DNA of 64,000 nucleotides, taken from positions 434,001-498,000 of the forward strand of contig NZ_CP042914.1 of NCBI RefSeq assembly GCF_008065135.1. Reading direction: 5' to 3'. The notes beneath the pieces were generated by a model, which searched no databases, was not told the origin of the DNA, and saw only the letters and a program-made list of their open reading frames with translations. The DNA comes from Roseimaritima ulvae. GTDB lineage: Bacteria > Planctomycetota > Planctomycetia > Pirellulales > Pirellulaceae. A program made the position numbers and the translations under genes. Positions within the stretch are counted from its first letter, which is position 1; the number at the start of each line of letters is the position of its first letter. Positions 1-8,253 of this stretch are shown here, piece after piece.

Positions 1-519
1 ATGAGCAAACTGGCCAGCGAGGGACTCCGCAAAGATCTCGCGCAGTACGCCGGCGGCGGCATGTTCGAACTGTCCTGTCATTTGATCGACGCGATGGTGA
101 CCGTGCTGGGCAGGCCTGACAAAGTCACCGCGCACAATCGCGGCACGCGGGATGACGGTTTCTTGGACAATCAAATGGCCGTGTTCGACTACCCGACCGC
201 GATCGCCACGATCCGAGCCAACCACCTGGATCCCTTTGGCTTTCCACATCGGCATTTCAACGTGGTGGGACAAAGCGGCGCGTATCACATCAACCCGCTG
301 GAACCGCCGCAAGCCAAGCTCGCCCTGGATCGCCCGCGAGGGAAATACGCCAAGGGAACACACGCGTTGAAATTCGAAAGGCCCACGGGACGGTACGACG
401 CCGAGTTCCAAGACTTGGCCAAAGTGATTCGCGGCGAGAAGCAATTGGCCTGGGACTCCAAGCACGACATCGCGGTGCACGAAGCGGTGTTGCTGGCCAG
501 CGGGATGCCGACGCAGTAA
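1..519 (+). CDS. Gfo/Idh/MocA family oxidoreductase, C-terminal part (5' end outside window)
   Basis: The frame is open from the first base, so the gene most likely starts upstream and only the last 172 codons are present. The visible part matches the C-terminal alpha/beta substrate domain of Gfo/Idh/MocA NAD(P)-dependent sugar or inositol oxidoreductases. It has the signature GGGMFELSCHLIDAM around residues 18-32, matching the usual GGG-x-H-x-x-D pattern, followed by strands ending in a typical tail (residues 130-165, with RYDAEFQDLAKVIRGE). The Rossmann domain is missing, so cofactor and export signal cannot be judged. Planctomycetes carry many such paralogues, often of unknown substrate. 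The ATG at base 1 is probably an internal methionine. Confidence 0.72.
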   Translation: MSKLASEGLRKDLAQYAGGGMFELSCHLIDAMVTVLGRPDKVTAHNRGTRDDGFLDNQMAVFDYPTAIATIRANHLDPFGFPHRHFNVVGQSGAYHINPLEPPQAKLALDRPRGKYAKGTHALKFERPTGRYDAEFQDLAKVIRGEKQLAWDSKHDIAVHEAVLLASGMPTQ

Positions 520-540
520 GGGCCTCGCGATCTAGCTATC

Positions 541-607
541 TTCCTGTCACCCATCTTCCTGTCAAAAACCTCGCACAGAAACTGGACAGGAAGATGGGTG
601 ACAGGAA
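541..607. repeat. Perfect 23-bp inverted repeat (hairpin) after the oxidoreductase gene
   Basis: Bases 541-563 and 585-607 are exact reverse complements separated by a 21-base loop. Each arm itself contains CTGTC twice. It lies 21 bases after the stop codon of the oxidoreductase and has no T-tract, so it may be a terminator or a stabilising 3' hairpin. It may also belong to an interspersed family together with the adjacent heptamer tract. Confidence 0.8.
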
Positions 608-608
608 A

Positions 609-704
609 ATTTGAGATTTGAGATTTGAGATTTGAGATTTGAGATTTGAAATTTGAAATTTGAAATTTGAAATTTGAAATTTGAAATTTGAAATTTGAAA
701 TTTG
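609..704. repeat. Heptanucleotide tandem repeat, 13 units plus a partial unit
   Basis: Five copies of ATTTGAG (609-643) are followed by eight copies of ATTTGAA (644-699) and a partial unit (700-704). The two versions form two uniform blocks, suggesting expansion from two founders. The tract is AT-rich in GC-rich surroundings. The seven-base period gives artificial reading frames on the minus strand coding for repeated Phe-Lys/Gln-Ile-Ser peptides, which I do not regard as genes. Confidence 0.95.
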
Positions 705-826
705 TGCGGTTGCTGGGATGGGAGCGCAGTGGTACTTCCAGCGTTGGAGGACCGGTTTGTACGTTGCGATGTGTGGTTGGGTCCGAATGAATGGCACCGT
801 GGCCGCAACGCGGTTGAACAACGCTA

Positions 827-2134
827 TTACGCCAAGATCGACCTGATCGGGGTGCCTTCGCTGAGTGCCATTGGGCGGCCGACGGGGGTATCGAGGATGC
901 GGTCGTACTCCACTCCGACGGCTTTTAAGATCGTGGCGTGCAGGTCGGCGACCGTGACTGGCGCTTCGACGTTCTTGGCCACCAAGTCGTCGGCTTTTAG
1001 GTCTGGCTCGGGGGCCGTGGCGCCATGCACCGCGCCCGCGCGAATCCCGCAACCGGCAAGCAGTGTGGAAAAACCATGCGGCCAGTGATCGCGTCCACCG
1101 ACGGGGTTGATGCCGGGGGTGCGGCCGAATTCACCGCCACAAACCACCAGCGTCGTATCCAACAGGTCTCGCTCGGCCAGCGTTTTCAGCAAGGTCGCCA
1201 GGGCCGGGTCGAGCGTCTGGCAGGCGCTGGACTGCAGTTCGTGATTGTTGACATGGGAGTCCCAACCGGTGAGCGTGACTTCGACACACCGCACGCCGAC
1301 TTCGATCAGTCGCGCGGCAGCCAAACATCCGCGGCCGAAGGCCGTGTCACCGAAGTCGGTGACGAGTTGCTTGGATTCTTGCGAGACGTCAAAAGCGTTT
1401 AGTTGTTCGCTGTCCATCATCGTCAACGCGGCTCGCGTGGCGGTGGTGTGCAGTGTGCGTTGGCGTTCCAGGTCGGCGATGCGGCCGCGTGAGAATTCGT
1501 CTTCGACAACGTTCAGCAGGTCGTCGATGCGGCGATTGAATCGTTCGGGCGTCGTGCGGCGGGCGACGTCGGGAACCGAGGTCGCCGGGTCGTAGACTTT
1601 AAAGGCATCGTAGGTGGGGCCCAGGTAACCGCCGCGAGCTGGTGAGCCGCCGGGCAGAATGGAAACGTGGCGAGGGATGTCCGCGCCGACGTTACTTTCG
1701 TGGCAGACCACCGATCCGATCGAGGGGTGCACGATTGAAGGATTGGGCCGATAACCGGTTTTGACGTTGTAGACCGCTCGCTTGTGATCGCCTTCTTTGC
1801 CCGTCACGCTGCGAACCAAGGCCGCGCGGTGCATCTGCTCGGCAACTTGCGGCAACAGGTTTGAAATCTGCAAGTTCCCGTTGGAAGTGCCGATCGCCGT
1901 GACCTCGCCGCCAATCGAGGTGCCCGGATGGGGGTCAAAGGTTTCCAGTTGACTGGGGGCGCCCTCCATCCACAGCAATATCACCGACTTGGGACGCTCC
2001 TTGCCGCCGCTGAGCTCGTCGGCGAGGGCTAGTTGGGCGGCCAACGGCGACAGGAACAAACCACCTCCGGCCGCTTTCAGCAGCGAGCGGCGGGAGAAGT
2101 GTTGGGTAGTGTTGCAGATCGGAGGCGTGTGCAT
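827..2134 (-). CDS. DUF1501 family exported protein
   Basis: A 435-residue DUF1501 protein (alkaline phosphatase/sulfatase-like fold, function unproven), found in many copies in planctomycetes. The N-terminus has a twin-arginine-like signal, SRRSLLKAAGGGLFLSPLAA (residues 14-33), pointing to Tat export. The family start LLWMEGAPSQLETFDPHPG is at about 53-71, and the C-terminus carries GGEFGRTPGINPVGGRDHWP, the family's GGEFGRTP...GRDH signature. No formylglycine CxPxR motif is present, which separates it from true sulfatases. It follows the DUF1549/DUF1553 gene on the same strand after 130 bases that hold a repeat. This order is the standard planctomycete pair, probably working together at the cell envelope or on polysaccharides, but the substrate is unknown. 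Confidence 0.92.
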   Translation of the reverse strand: MHTPPICNTTQHFSRRSLLKAAGGGLFLSPLAAQLALADELSGGKERPKSVILLWMEGAPSQLETFDPHPGTSIGGEVTAIGTSNGNLQISNLLPQVAEQMHRAALVRSVTGKEGDHKRAVYNVKTGYRPNPSIVHPSIGSVVCHESNVGADIPRHVSILPGGSPARGGYLGPTYDAFKVYDPATSVPDVARRTTPERFNRRIDDLLNVVEDEFSRGRIADLERQRTLHTTATRAALTMMDSEQLNAFDVSQESKQLVTDFGDTAFGRGCLAAARLIEVGVRCVEVTLTGWDSHVNNHELQSSACQTLDPALATLLKTLAERDLLDTTLVVCGGEFGRTPGINPVGGRDHWPHGFSTLLAGCGIRAGAVHGATAPEPDLKADDLVAKNVEAPVTVADLHATILKAVGVEYDRILDTPVGRPMALSEGTPIRSILA

Positions 2135-2163
2135 AGCAGCGGTTCGGTTGAAGTACAGAATTT

Positions 2164-2260
2164 GTAGCCGAAGTCGCCAGACTTTGGAGTCGCGGAAGGC
2201 TGTCCAAACTCTGGCGAGTTCGGCTACGGTACTAGTCCAAACTCTGGCGAGTTCGGTTAC
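2164..2260. repeat. 25-mer interspersed repeat: one inverted and two direct copies
   Basis: A 25-base unit (GTAGCCGAAGTCGCCAGACT + TTGGA) lies at 2164-2188. It is inverted at 2203-2227 (23/25 complementary) and appears again in that orientation at 2236-2260. The first two can form a hairpin between the DUF1549/1553 and DUF1501 genes. An identical copy occurs at 28643-28667, so this is a dispersed family. It could attenuate or stabilise the mRNA between the two genes. Confidence 0.85.
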
Positions 2261-2264
2261 GGTG

Positions 2265-3935
2265 CTAGTGGTTCCAGCCTAGTTCGCTGCTGTTGAGCAG
2301 CACCCAGTACATGTCTTCGATGGCTTGGCGGCGGTTGCCGTCGGCCAGTCGGGCCACGAAGGTTTCTCGTTCTCGTTCACTGGGGGAGCGATTCAGCACG
2401 GCCAGATAAGCCGTCTCGACCGCTTGTTCGTCGTTGGTGGCGAACATCGCGATGTGAGTGCAGGCATTTAGGACGGGGTTTTGCTTGGTGTGCTCGCTGA
2501 CCAAATTGCCGTTGAGCATCAACAGACGCTGCGTGATCGTGACGGCATCCAGATCGAATTCGTCTTCGCCGGAGTCGCCGTAGCGTTTGACGAAGTCATT
2601 GGATTCGGTCAGCTTCTGCAGTTGCATCAGGAACGAACCTTCGGAGTCGAGTGTCTTGACGCGGCTGGCTTGGATCACACTGCCGGCCACCTGTTCGGGG
2701 CGGAGGCGAGTGACCGGGAACAGGGCCCAAGCCTGTTCGTGTCGCTCGGTGACCTCAAACGGAGCCCGGCTGTCGCGTTGATAGACGTCGCTGGAGACGA
2801 TCACTCGGATCAGGCGTCGCAGGTTCCAGCCGTGGGCCACAAAGTCATCGGCCAGCCGATCCATGCCCGGCGGCAGCGGGCCGTGCAGCGGGATGTCGTC
2901 GACCGGATCGGTCATGGCCTTGCCCAACAGCAGGGCCCAAACGCGGTTGACCGCCGCGCGGGCACTCTGACGGTTTTCGGGATGCGTCATCCAGTGAGCC
3001 AGTTGTTGGCGGACGGGCAGGTTTTCGTCGACCAGGTCTTCCTGGAAAGGCACCTTGGGGGGCACGGCGACGGCTTCGTCGGCGTCCAGGTATTGGTATT
3101 CGTAGGTGTGATCCTGGTCGGCGATGCCCTGCAAACCGTTAAAGCGGGCGACGGCGAAAAAGGCGGCCAGCTGATGGAAATCCTGTTGCGTGCCCTCGCG
3201 CGATTCGCTGGCCGTGCCCAGTGAAACGTTGCCGAGAAAATCGTCGTGGCACTGCAGGCAATCGATTCGCATGCCTAGAAAGGCTCGACTGGTCCGCGAT
3301 GCCAGCCGGGTCACATCGACCTGCCCTTCCTCCTCGCCGCTGTCCAGCGTCACGGTTAAGAAGTTGACCTGGGGTTGGTCGTTCCACAGACCGCGGGCGG
3401 TGATCATTTCCCGGATCATCTGATCGTAGGGGCGGTTGTTGTGTAATTGATCGCGGATCCAGGTGACGAAGCGGCGGCGGCGAAACACGATGAAGGGGCC
3501 TTCCTCGGCGCCCACGAAGCTCCGCGTCAGCCGTTCGCTCCAGTAGTCCTCAAATCGCTCGTCGGCCAACAAGCGGTCCAAGCACTGCTGCGTCCGCTGC
3601 TGCTCTGGCAGCGACTGCAGATACCGCATCTCTTCGACCGATAGTCCGCTGCCGACCAGCGACAGGGACATCCGACGGCAGATCGTTTGCCAGTCCGCCG
3701 TCGGTGCCGGCTGGACGTCGCGGTTGTGCCAGTGCCGCTGGAATTCCGCGTTTAAATCGTCGACAGTGGCCTGGATCGATTGGCTTTGCGAGGCGGGGAT
3801 CGCGGCGACGCGAGCTTCCGCGCGCTGCGGCTTGCCCAAGCCGCTGGCGATGTATCCAAACGCCGTTAAACCCACGGCCGCAAACAGCCCCCATTGGGCC
3901 AGCGACTTCAGCAGCGGTGCTTTCCAGAATGCCAT
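2265..3935 (-). CDS. DUF1549/DUF1553 domain protein (cytochrome-like CXXCH)
   Basis: A 556-residue protein with an N-terminal membrane anchor or signal (residues about 10-30, LAQWGLFAAVGLTAFGYIAS). The DUF1549 part spans roughly 50-260 and ends in the family motif DCLQCHDDF near 225-230, a CXXCH that could bind haem c or another metal. The DUF1553 part (about 300-540) contains ARAAVNRVWALLLGKAMTDP and LRRLIRVIVSSDVYQRDSRA. It is shorter than many family members, which carry extra N-terminal cytochrome or carbohydrate-binding domains. It is the upstream gene of a pair with the DUF1501 gene. The family is proposed to act in envelope or polysaccharide metabolism in planctomycetes. Function remains inference. 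Confidence 0.9.
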   Translation of the reverse strand: MAFWKAPLLKSLAQWGLFAAVGLTAFGYIASGLGKPQRAEARVAAIPASQSQSIQATVDDLNAEFQRHWHNRDVQPAPTADWQTICRRMSLSLVGSGLSVEEMRYLQSLPEQQRTQQCLDRLLADERFEDYWSERLTRSFVGAEEGPFIVFRRRRFVTWIRDQLHNNRPYDQMIREMITARGLWNDQPQVNFLTVTLDSGEEEGQVDVTRLASRTSRAFLGMRIDCLQCHDDFLGNVSLGTASESREGTQQDFHQLAAFFAVARFNGLQGIADQDHTYEYQYLDADEAVAVPPKVPFQEDLVDENLPVRQQLAHWMTHPENRQSARAAVNRVWALLLGKAMTDPVDDIPLHGPLPPGMDRLADDFVAHGWNLRRLIRVIVSSDVYQRDSRAPFEVTERHEQAWALFPVTRLRPEQVAGSVIQASRVKTLDSEGSFLMQLQKLTESNDFVKRYGDSGEDEFDLDAVTITQRLLMLNGNLVSEHTKQNPVLNACTHIAMFATNDEQAVETAYLAVLNRSPSERERETFVARLADGNRRQAIEDMYWVLLNSSELGWNH

Positions 3936-4172
3936 CGGGTGGGGCTCAGCGCGTCTGGGGTTGGGGCGTCAGAGGATCGGTACCTGGATGCTATTCGTTC
4001 TACCACACCGGCATCTTGGTAGAAACTTTTGTTTTTTCCCCAACATCTGCCTGCAGATCGTCAGCAGGCACCTTGTCAGAAACATAGTGGTTTTGCGAGG
4101 ATACGCCTCGAAAGCTCGCGTCATAGGAACGATCGACGCGAGCAAACACCACTCCAACCCTCTTTGTGAACG

Positions 4173-4493
4173 ATGACAATTTTGCGAATCGGATCGAATT
4201 CAGCCTACTCCGAAGGTTGGGACGCCGCGTTTGGCGGTAAGCCAGCGAAGAAGAAAGCGACCACCAAGAAAGCTAAGAAGGCCGCTACCAAAAAGGCCGC
4301 CGCCAAAAAGACCACCAAGAAGAAGGCCACGACCAAGAAAGCCACCGCGAAAAAAGCTCCTGTAAAGAAAGCCGCCGCCAAGAAGACAGTCAAAAAGGCC
4401 GCTGCTAAAAAGGCCACGACCAAAAAGAAAGTCACCAAGAAAAAAGCCACGAAAAAGGCTGCCAAGTCGTCCAAGAAGTCGGTGCGACGCTAG
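4173..4493 (+). CDS. Lys/Ala-rich histone H1-like protein
   Basis: A 106-residue protein with a short non-repetitive head (residues 1-22, MTILRIGSNSAYSEGWDAAF...) followed by a tail made almost entirely of Lys, Ala and Thr in repeats such as KKATTKKA and AAKKT, ending in SSKKSVRR. The composition matches histone H1 C-terminal tails and bacterial H1-like proteins (Hc1/AlgP type), which bind and compact DNA without fixed structure. The head is not part of the H1-like tail and may be a conserved planctomycete module. No neighbour explains its role. Repeats of AAGAA-rich codons make this gene prone to length change. DNA binding is inferred from composition. Confidence 0.8.
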   Translation: MTILRIGSNSAYSEGWDAAFGGKPAKKKATTKKAKKAATKKAAAKKTTKKKATTKKATAKKAPVKKAAAKKTVKKAAAKKATTKKKVTKKKATKKAAKSSKKSVRR

Positions 4494-4581
4494 GCGGACT
4501 CTTTTTTCCGACGCCGTGTTACGCAGCCGAGAATAACTCGGTTATCTCCGGGACGGCCCCATTCCACTTGCGGACATTCTG

Positions 4582-5601
4582 ATGGATTCGGTTACCAACC
4601 TGGAGCAACGATCACCGACGACGCCCGCGTCATCCGGTGCGGGGCTGGGGTACGGCATCATTGACCAGCCGATGCGGCAAGTGGAAGCTCGGCTGAGGCA
4701 GGAGCTGCAGAGCCGCTATGAGCAGCTGGCGCCCATCCTGCGACACGGGGCGTTGCTGGGCGGCAAGCGGATGCGTCCCGCGTTGGTTTTGCTGGCGGCC
4801 GAGGCCGTCGGGGAGGCCGGCGAGGCTCACGTGACCATCGCCACAGTGCTGGAAATGGTGCACACCGCAACACTGGTGCACGACGATGTGTTGGATAGCG
4901 CCCAACAGCGTCGACACGTGCCCACGGTGAACGCCAAATGGGACGAGCAGACCAGTATTCTGCTGGGCGATTATTTATTTGCACAGAGTTTCTACCTGTC
5001 GGCCACGCTGGATGACACTCGAGCCTGTCGCTGGATCGGCGAAGCGGCTCGCAGAGTCTGCGAAGGCGAACTGCGTCAGGTGCACTCTCGCGATGTGCTG
5101 GACTTGGACGAGGCGGCGTATTTGAGCATCGTGCAGGGCAAGACCGCCGAACTGTGCAGCGTGGCTTGTCGCCTGGGTGCCGCCTACGCAGGGGCCGACG
5201 AAGTCACGGTGGAGCGACTGTCGAACTACGGTGACGCGTTGGGCATCGCTTTTCAGATTGCCGATGACTTCCTGGATCTGTGGGGCGACAGCGACCAGAC
5301 CGGCAAGACCCTGGGCACCGATCTGTGGCAAGGCAAGATGACGCTGCCGCTGATTCGCTTGCTGCAGACCAGCGACGCGGCCCAGCGAGAGACCATTTTG
5401 CAGATCCTCTCCGGACCGGCCGCAGACCGCTTGCCGGCGATCACCCCGCTGTTGGCTGCCAGCGATGCCCGGGATTACACCCGCCGGCGGGCTCAGGAGT
5501 TTGTCGACACAGCCTTGGCCGCGATCTCCTCGCTGCCCGACTCGCCCGCCCAGGCGATGCTGCAAAAACTGGCTCGGTTCGCCATCGATCGCCGCTTCTA
5601 A
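4582..5601 (+). CDS. Polyprenyl diphosphate synthase (trans-isoprenyl, IspB/HepT-like)
   Basis: A 339-residue all-alpha trans-prenyltransferase that adds isopentenyl diphosphate to an allylic primer, building the side chain of menaquinone or another long prenyl chain. Visible motifs are GGKRMRPALVLLA (about 54-66), the first Asp-rich motif HDDVLD (from about residue 100) with the following RR of SAQQRRH, and the second motif DDFLDLWGDSDQTGK (from about 228). Length and spacing fit long-chain (C30-C50) synthases rather than a short-chain enzyme, but chain length cannot be fixed by eye. The first 20 residues are Thr/Pro/Ser-rich and extra to the family. Cytosolic, probably monocistronic. Confidence 0.92.
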   Translation: MDSVTNLEQRSPTTPASSGAGLGYGIIDQPMRQVEARLRQELQSRYEQLAPILRHGALLGGKRMRPALVLLAAEAVGEAGEAHVTIATVLEMVHTATLVHDDVLDSAQQRRHVPTVNAKWDEQTSILLGDYLFAQSFYLSATLDDTRACRWIGEAARRVCEGELRQVHSRDVLDLDEAAYLSIVQGKTAELCSVACRLGAAYAGADEVTVERLSNYGDALGIAFQIADDFLDLWGDSDQTGKTLGTDLWQGKMTLPLIRLLQTSDAAQRETILQILSGPAADRLPAITPLLAASDARDYTRRRAQEFVDTALAAISSLPDSPAQAMLQKLARFAIDRRF

Positions 5602-5742
5602 GCACCCATCTAACGACGCTTCCAAGCACAGCGAACCTTCCTCGCTCGACCCTCGCCGGCCCGTGCTTTCTTGTCGGCCGGTGCAAGCTCCGCCGAGTTC
5701 GGCTCAGAAAACACTTGATACCCTAGCCTCGGGCGGCAAAGA

Positions 5743-5748
5743 TATAAT
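5743..5748 (+). promoter_or_regulatory. Possible -10 box (TATAAT) before the receptor kinase gene
   Basis: A consensus TATAAT lies 36-41 bases before the first possible start of the kinase gene. A TTGATA at 5715-5720 resembles a -35 box, but the gap is 22 bases, longer than the usual 16-19, so the match is imperfect. Housekeeping sigma recognition is inference. Confidence 0.3.
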
Positions 5749-5783
5749 CCGCGAGAGGGGCGAGTCCATTTGGTAACAAGAGA

Positions 5784-7784
5784 GTGGCTGGAGCTTGTTT
5801 CATGAAATTGGGCAGACCGATTGACCAGCAGCGGCTCTCCAGCGTGATCCAGCGTTTCCAGCGAGAGCATCAATGCGGCCGCCGGCCTCCGCTGGGCGTG
5901 CTATTAGCGGAAGTCTCCGATGCCGAGAAACCGGCATTGTTTCGCGAGCTATTGTCTGTCGAATTATGGAGTTTGCGAGCGGCGGGCGGCAATCCTTGTC
6001 AGGAAACCTATCTGCATCAATACGCGGACTACTCTGACATCATCCGAGAGTTGTTTGCGGCGGTTGGCTCTTTTACGGTGTCGATGAATGCGACGACTTC
6101 GCAGACCAGCAGCAGCGATAGCAGCTTGGTGGAATGCGTGTTGTCCGAATCGGGCTGGCCACAACTGCAACGCTACCGTTTGCTGGAACGGTTGGGTAAG
6201 GGCGGTTTTGGCGAGGTTTGGCGAGCCTTTGACGAACAGGACCAGCGGTATGTCGCTATCAAGGGGCCGCGTACGGATTGCGTGGTCACGCCTGGCCGCG
6301 TCGAAAAATTCCTTGCCGAAGCTCGCCGGACGCGCGAGGTCAACATAGCGGGGCTTGTCCGAGTTTTGGATGTCGTCCATGGCGACGGCCCATCGGGTAA
6401 TCGATCGGTATGCTTCATCGTGATGGAGTTGATGGAGGGCGGCTCCTTGGCGGATCGGATATCCCAGGCCAGTCGTCGTCAAGCCATCCATTGGCTGGCC
6501 CAGGTGGCGGATACGCTGGCGGAGTTGCATCGTCATGGCATCGTGCATCGCGATGTCAAACCTGAAAATATTCTGTTCGACAAAAAGAACCGGCCGTATT
6601 TGTCGGACTTCGGCTTGGCCGCCACCGAATCCGAGCAGTTGGCCGAACGCCCCGGGTTATTGGGGACGGCCGCATATATGTCGCCCGAGCAAGCTCGTGG
6701 AACGCATGTCGATCGGCGGGCGGATATCTACAGTTTGGGCGTGGTGCTGTACCGCATTCTCGCTGACGATCGGTTTCCTTATCTTGCCAACAACCGCCAA
6801 GAATTGCTCGATCAACTGCTCGACGATCGCGTTGTCCCGCGGGCCCTGCCCGATACGGTCCCGGCGCGGTTGGTGCGGGTTTGCGAGCGATGTATCGCCA
6901 AGCCCGTTTCTCAGCGATATCGCTCGGCGAAACAACTCGCCTGGGATCTGCGGGCCTGGCGCGACCGGTTCCGCAATCGAGCCGTCCTGGCCGTGCTTGG
7001 CGTGTTGTTAATAACAGGGACCGTCGCTGCAGCCTACTCAACCTTTGTCCTGAGCCGTCCGCCAGCGACGCTGGTAACGGTTGCCCCATCACAGCCCCAG
7101 TCGCAACTCGAGCCACGCCTGCACGAGGGCGAAGTGTTGGCGATGTTACCGATGGCAGCGGTCACCGAAGCCTCGGTCCGTCCGCATCGGGCGCTCCCGG
7201 TCGACCAAGTCGTATGGCCCTATAACGAGGGGACCGATTGGTCGGTGACCGATCGGGGAAACACCCTGCAGGTATCGACCAATCACACGTCCCTGATTGG
7301 CGTGGGGCAATTGCGGAAGGGCCAAGACCTAACCTTCGAGTTCGATCTGGAACAGCTGAATTGGACGGGCATGGCCGGCGTGTTCGTCGGACACCGCAAA
7401 AAAGATGATCAACGAATGCGATTCGAAGTGATCGAACTGAGAAACTACGATACTCACTTTGAGTGTTTGAGGGCCATCCGTGAGTACCAACGCACGCCGG
7501 ATGGGTTGGGCGATTTTCAGTTGGCCCGAGCTCGGATTCCTCCGCCGCGAGGTCCGCAAACGATGACGCTGAAAATCAAGGCCGGGCGGATTGACGAAGT
7601 GCGTTGGGGGGGCGAGCCGTTGCCTGCACTAGTGCAAATTTCCCCTCGCGACGCCCGGCACGTCGAAGATTGCCGAGGCGAGATCGGTTTCTTTAATCTG
7701 AACTCCTCCGCCGCATTTTCACACCTCAAACTAGATCACACGCCGTTCCGAATGCAGCGGCCGGACACCAAAGACAATTTCTGA
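5784..7784 (+). CDS. Membrane Ser/Thr protein kinase with unknown ectodomain
   Basis: A 666-residue receptor-like Hanks-type kinase. Residues about 8-95 are the planctomycete kinase N-terminal extension (RELLSVELWSLRAAGGNPCQ). The catalytic domain (about 130-390) has the glycine loop GKGGFGEVW, Lys160 in VAIK, HRD at 255-257 with VKPEN, and DFG from Asp275, so it should be active. One transmembrane helix follows (about 400-423), then roughly 240 residues outside the cytoplasm, rich in beta strands (WSVTDRGNTLQVS, LTFEFDLEQLNWTGMAGVFV), reminiscent of a jelly-roll/laminin-G-like fold but not assigned. It probably senses something in the periplasm. The first start is GTG 5784. ATG 5802 is also plausible and has GGAG 7 bases ahead. 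The small membrane protein gene follows after 46 bases. Confidence 0.9.
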   Translation: MAGACFMKLGRPIDQQRLSSVIQRFQREHQCGRRPPLGVLLAEVSDAEKPALFRELLSVELWSLRAAGGNPCQETYLHQYADYSDIIRELFAAVGSFTVSMNATTSQTSSSDSSLVECVLSESGWPQLQRYRLLERLGKGGFGEVWRAFDEQDQRYVAIKGPRTDCVVTPGRVEKFLAEARRTREVNIAGLVRVLDVVHGDGPSGNRSVCFIVMELMEGGSLADRISQASRRQAIHWLAQVADTLAELHRHGIVHRDVKPENILFDKKNRPYLSDFGLAATESEQLAERPGLLGTAAYMSPEQARGTHVDRRADIYSLGVVLYRILADDRFPYLANNRQELLDQLLDDRVVPRALPDTVPARLVRVCERCIAKPVSQRYRSAKQLAWDLRAWRDRFRNRAVLAVLGVLLITGTVAAAYSTFVLSRPPATLVTVAPSQPQSQLEPRLHEGEVLAMLPMAAVTEASVRPHRALPVDQVVWPYNEGTDWSVTDRGNTLQVSTNHTSLIGVGQLRKGQDLTFEFDLEQLNWTGMAGVFVGHRKKDDQRMRFEVIELRNYDTHFECLRAIREYQRTPDGLGDFQLARARIPPPRGPQTMTLKIKAGRIDEVRWGGEPLPALVQISPRDARHVEDCRGEIGFFNLNSSAAFSHLKLDHTPFRMQRPDTKDNF

Positions 7785-7830
7785 ATCGATCGGTCACCCT
7801 GATCTTACCTCTTGCCTAAAGGAAACATGT

Positions 7831-8253
7831 ATGGACATCCTAAGCCCCATCATCGGGTTCGCCGTTGGCGCTATCGTAATGTTGATCATTTGGAAACTTC
7901 AGCAAGGCAACTACGCAACCTTGGGTACGATATCGCCAGGAGATGTTACCTGTTACGCGGGCGGCACGATGTTAAAGGTGCCGTATACGATCCTTAACGG
8001 ACCGGCCACTGAAGTCCGGGCGATGACCTACAATTCAACAGCGGGTACGCCCCAGTTTGAGGACGCGACGGAGTACACTTCCAACCCCATCCATTTGCCC
8101 TATTCGGCAAGCTCATCGCATGATCGGGTGGCTTTGTTCGCGGCATTTCCCGGCCCATTGTCAAGTGCCGCGCTCCCGGATCCCAGCAGCTGTAGCTCCG
8201 GTGGAGGTTCGGGAAGTTCACTAGCTTACAACCGCCGTTCTGTTCTGCCGTGA
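7831..8253 (+). CDS. Small membrane-anchored hypothetical protein
   Basis: A 140-residue protein with no family I recognise. Residues about 5-23 (SPIIGFAVGAIVMLIIWKL) form an N-terminal transmembrane helix. The rest is a polar domain of about 75 residues and a Ser/Gly-rich tail (SSCSSGGGSGSS) with two cysteines in all. The start ATG is preceded by AAAGGA at about 7 bases. The stop codon overlaps the GTG start of the next gene in GTGA (8250-8253), which strongly suggests translational coupling with the methyltransferase fusion. It may anchor or regulate that protein. Function is unknown. Confidence 0.7.
   Translation: MDILSPIIGFAVGAIVMLIIWKLQQGNYATLGTISPGDVTCYAGGTMLKVPYTILNGPATEVRAMTYNSTAGTPQFEDATEYTSNPIHLPYSASSSHDRVALFAAFPGPLSSAALPDPSSCSSGGGSGSSLAYNRRSVLP

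Noticed and set aside
609-704. Heptamer tract as CRISPR array
   Set aside because: Units are 7 bases with no spacers, and no cas gene is nearby.
285-1052. 255-residue minus-strand frame rich in Phe-Gln-Ile-Ser repeats
   Set aside because: It is the translation of the heptamer tract and of the ends of neighbouring genes in another frame. It has no family pattern and crosses a gene end.
827-2134. DUF1501 gene as an active sulfatase
   Set aside because: The fold is related, but there is no CxPxR formylglycine motif.
2481-3224. 247-residue plus-strand frame opposite the DUF1549/1553 gene
   Set aside because: Antisense shadow of a GC-rich gene with clear family motifs on the other strand.
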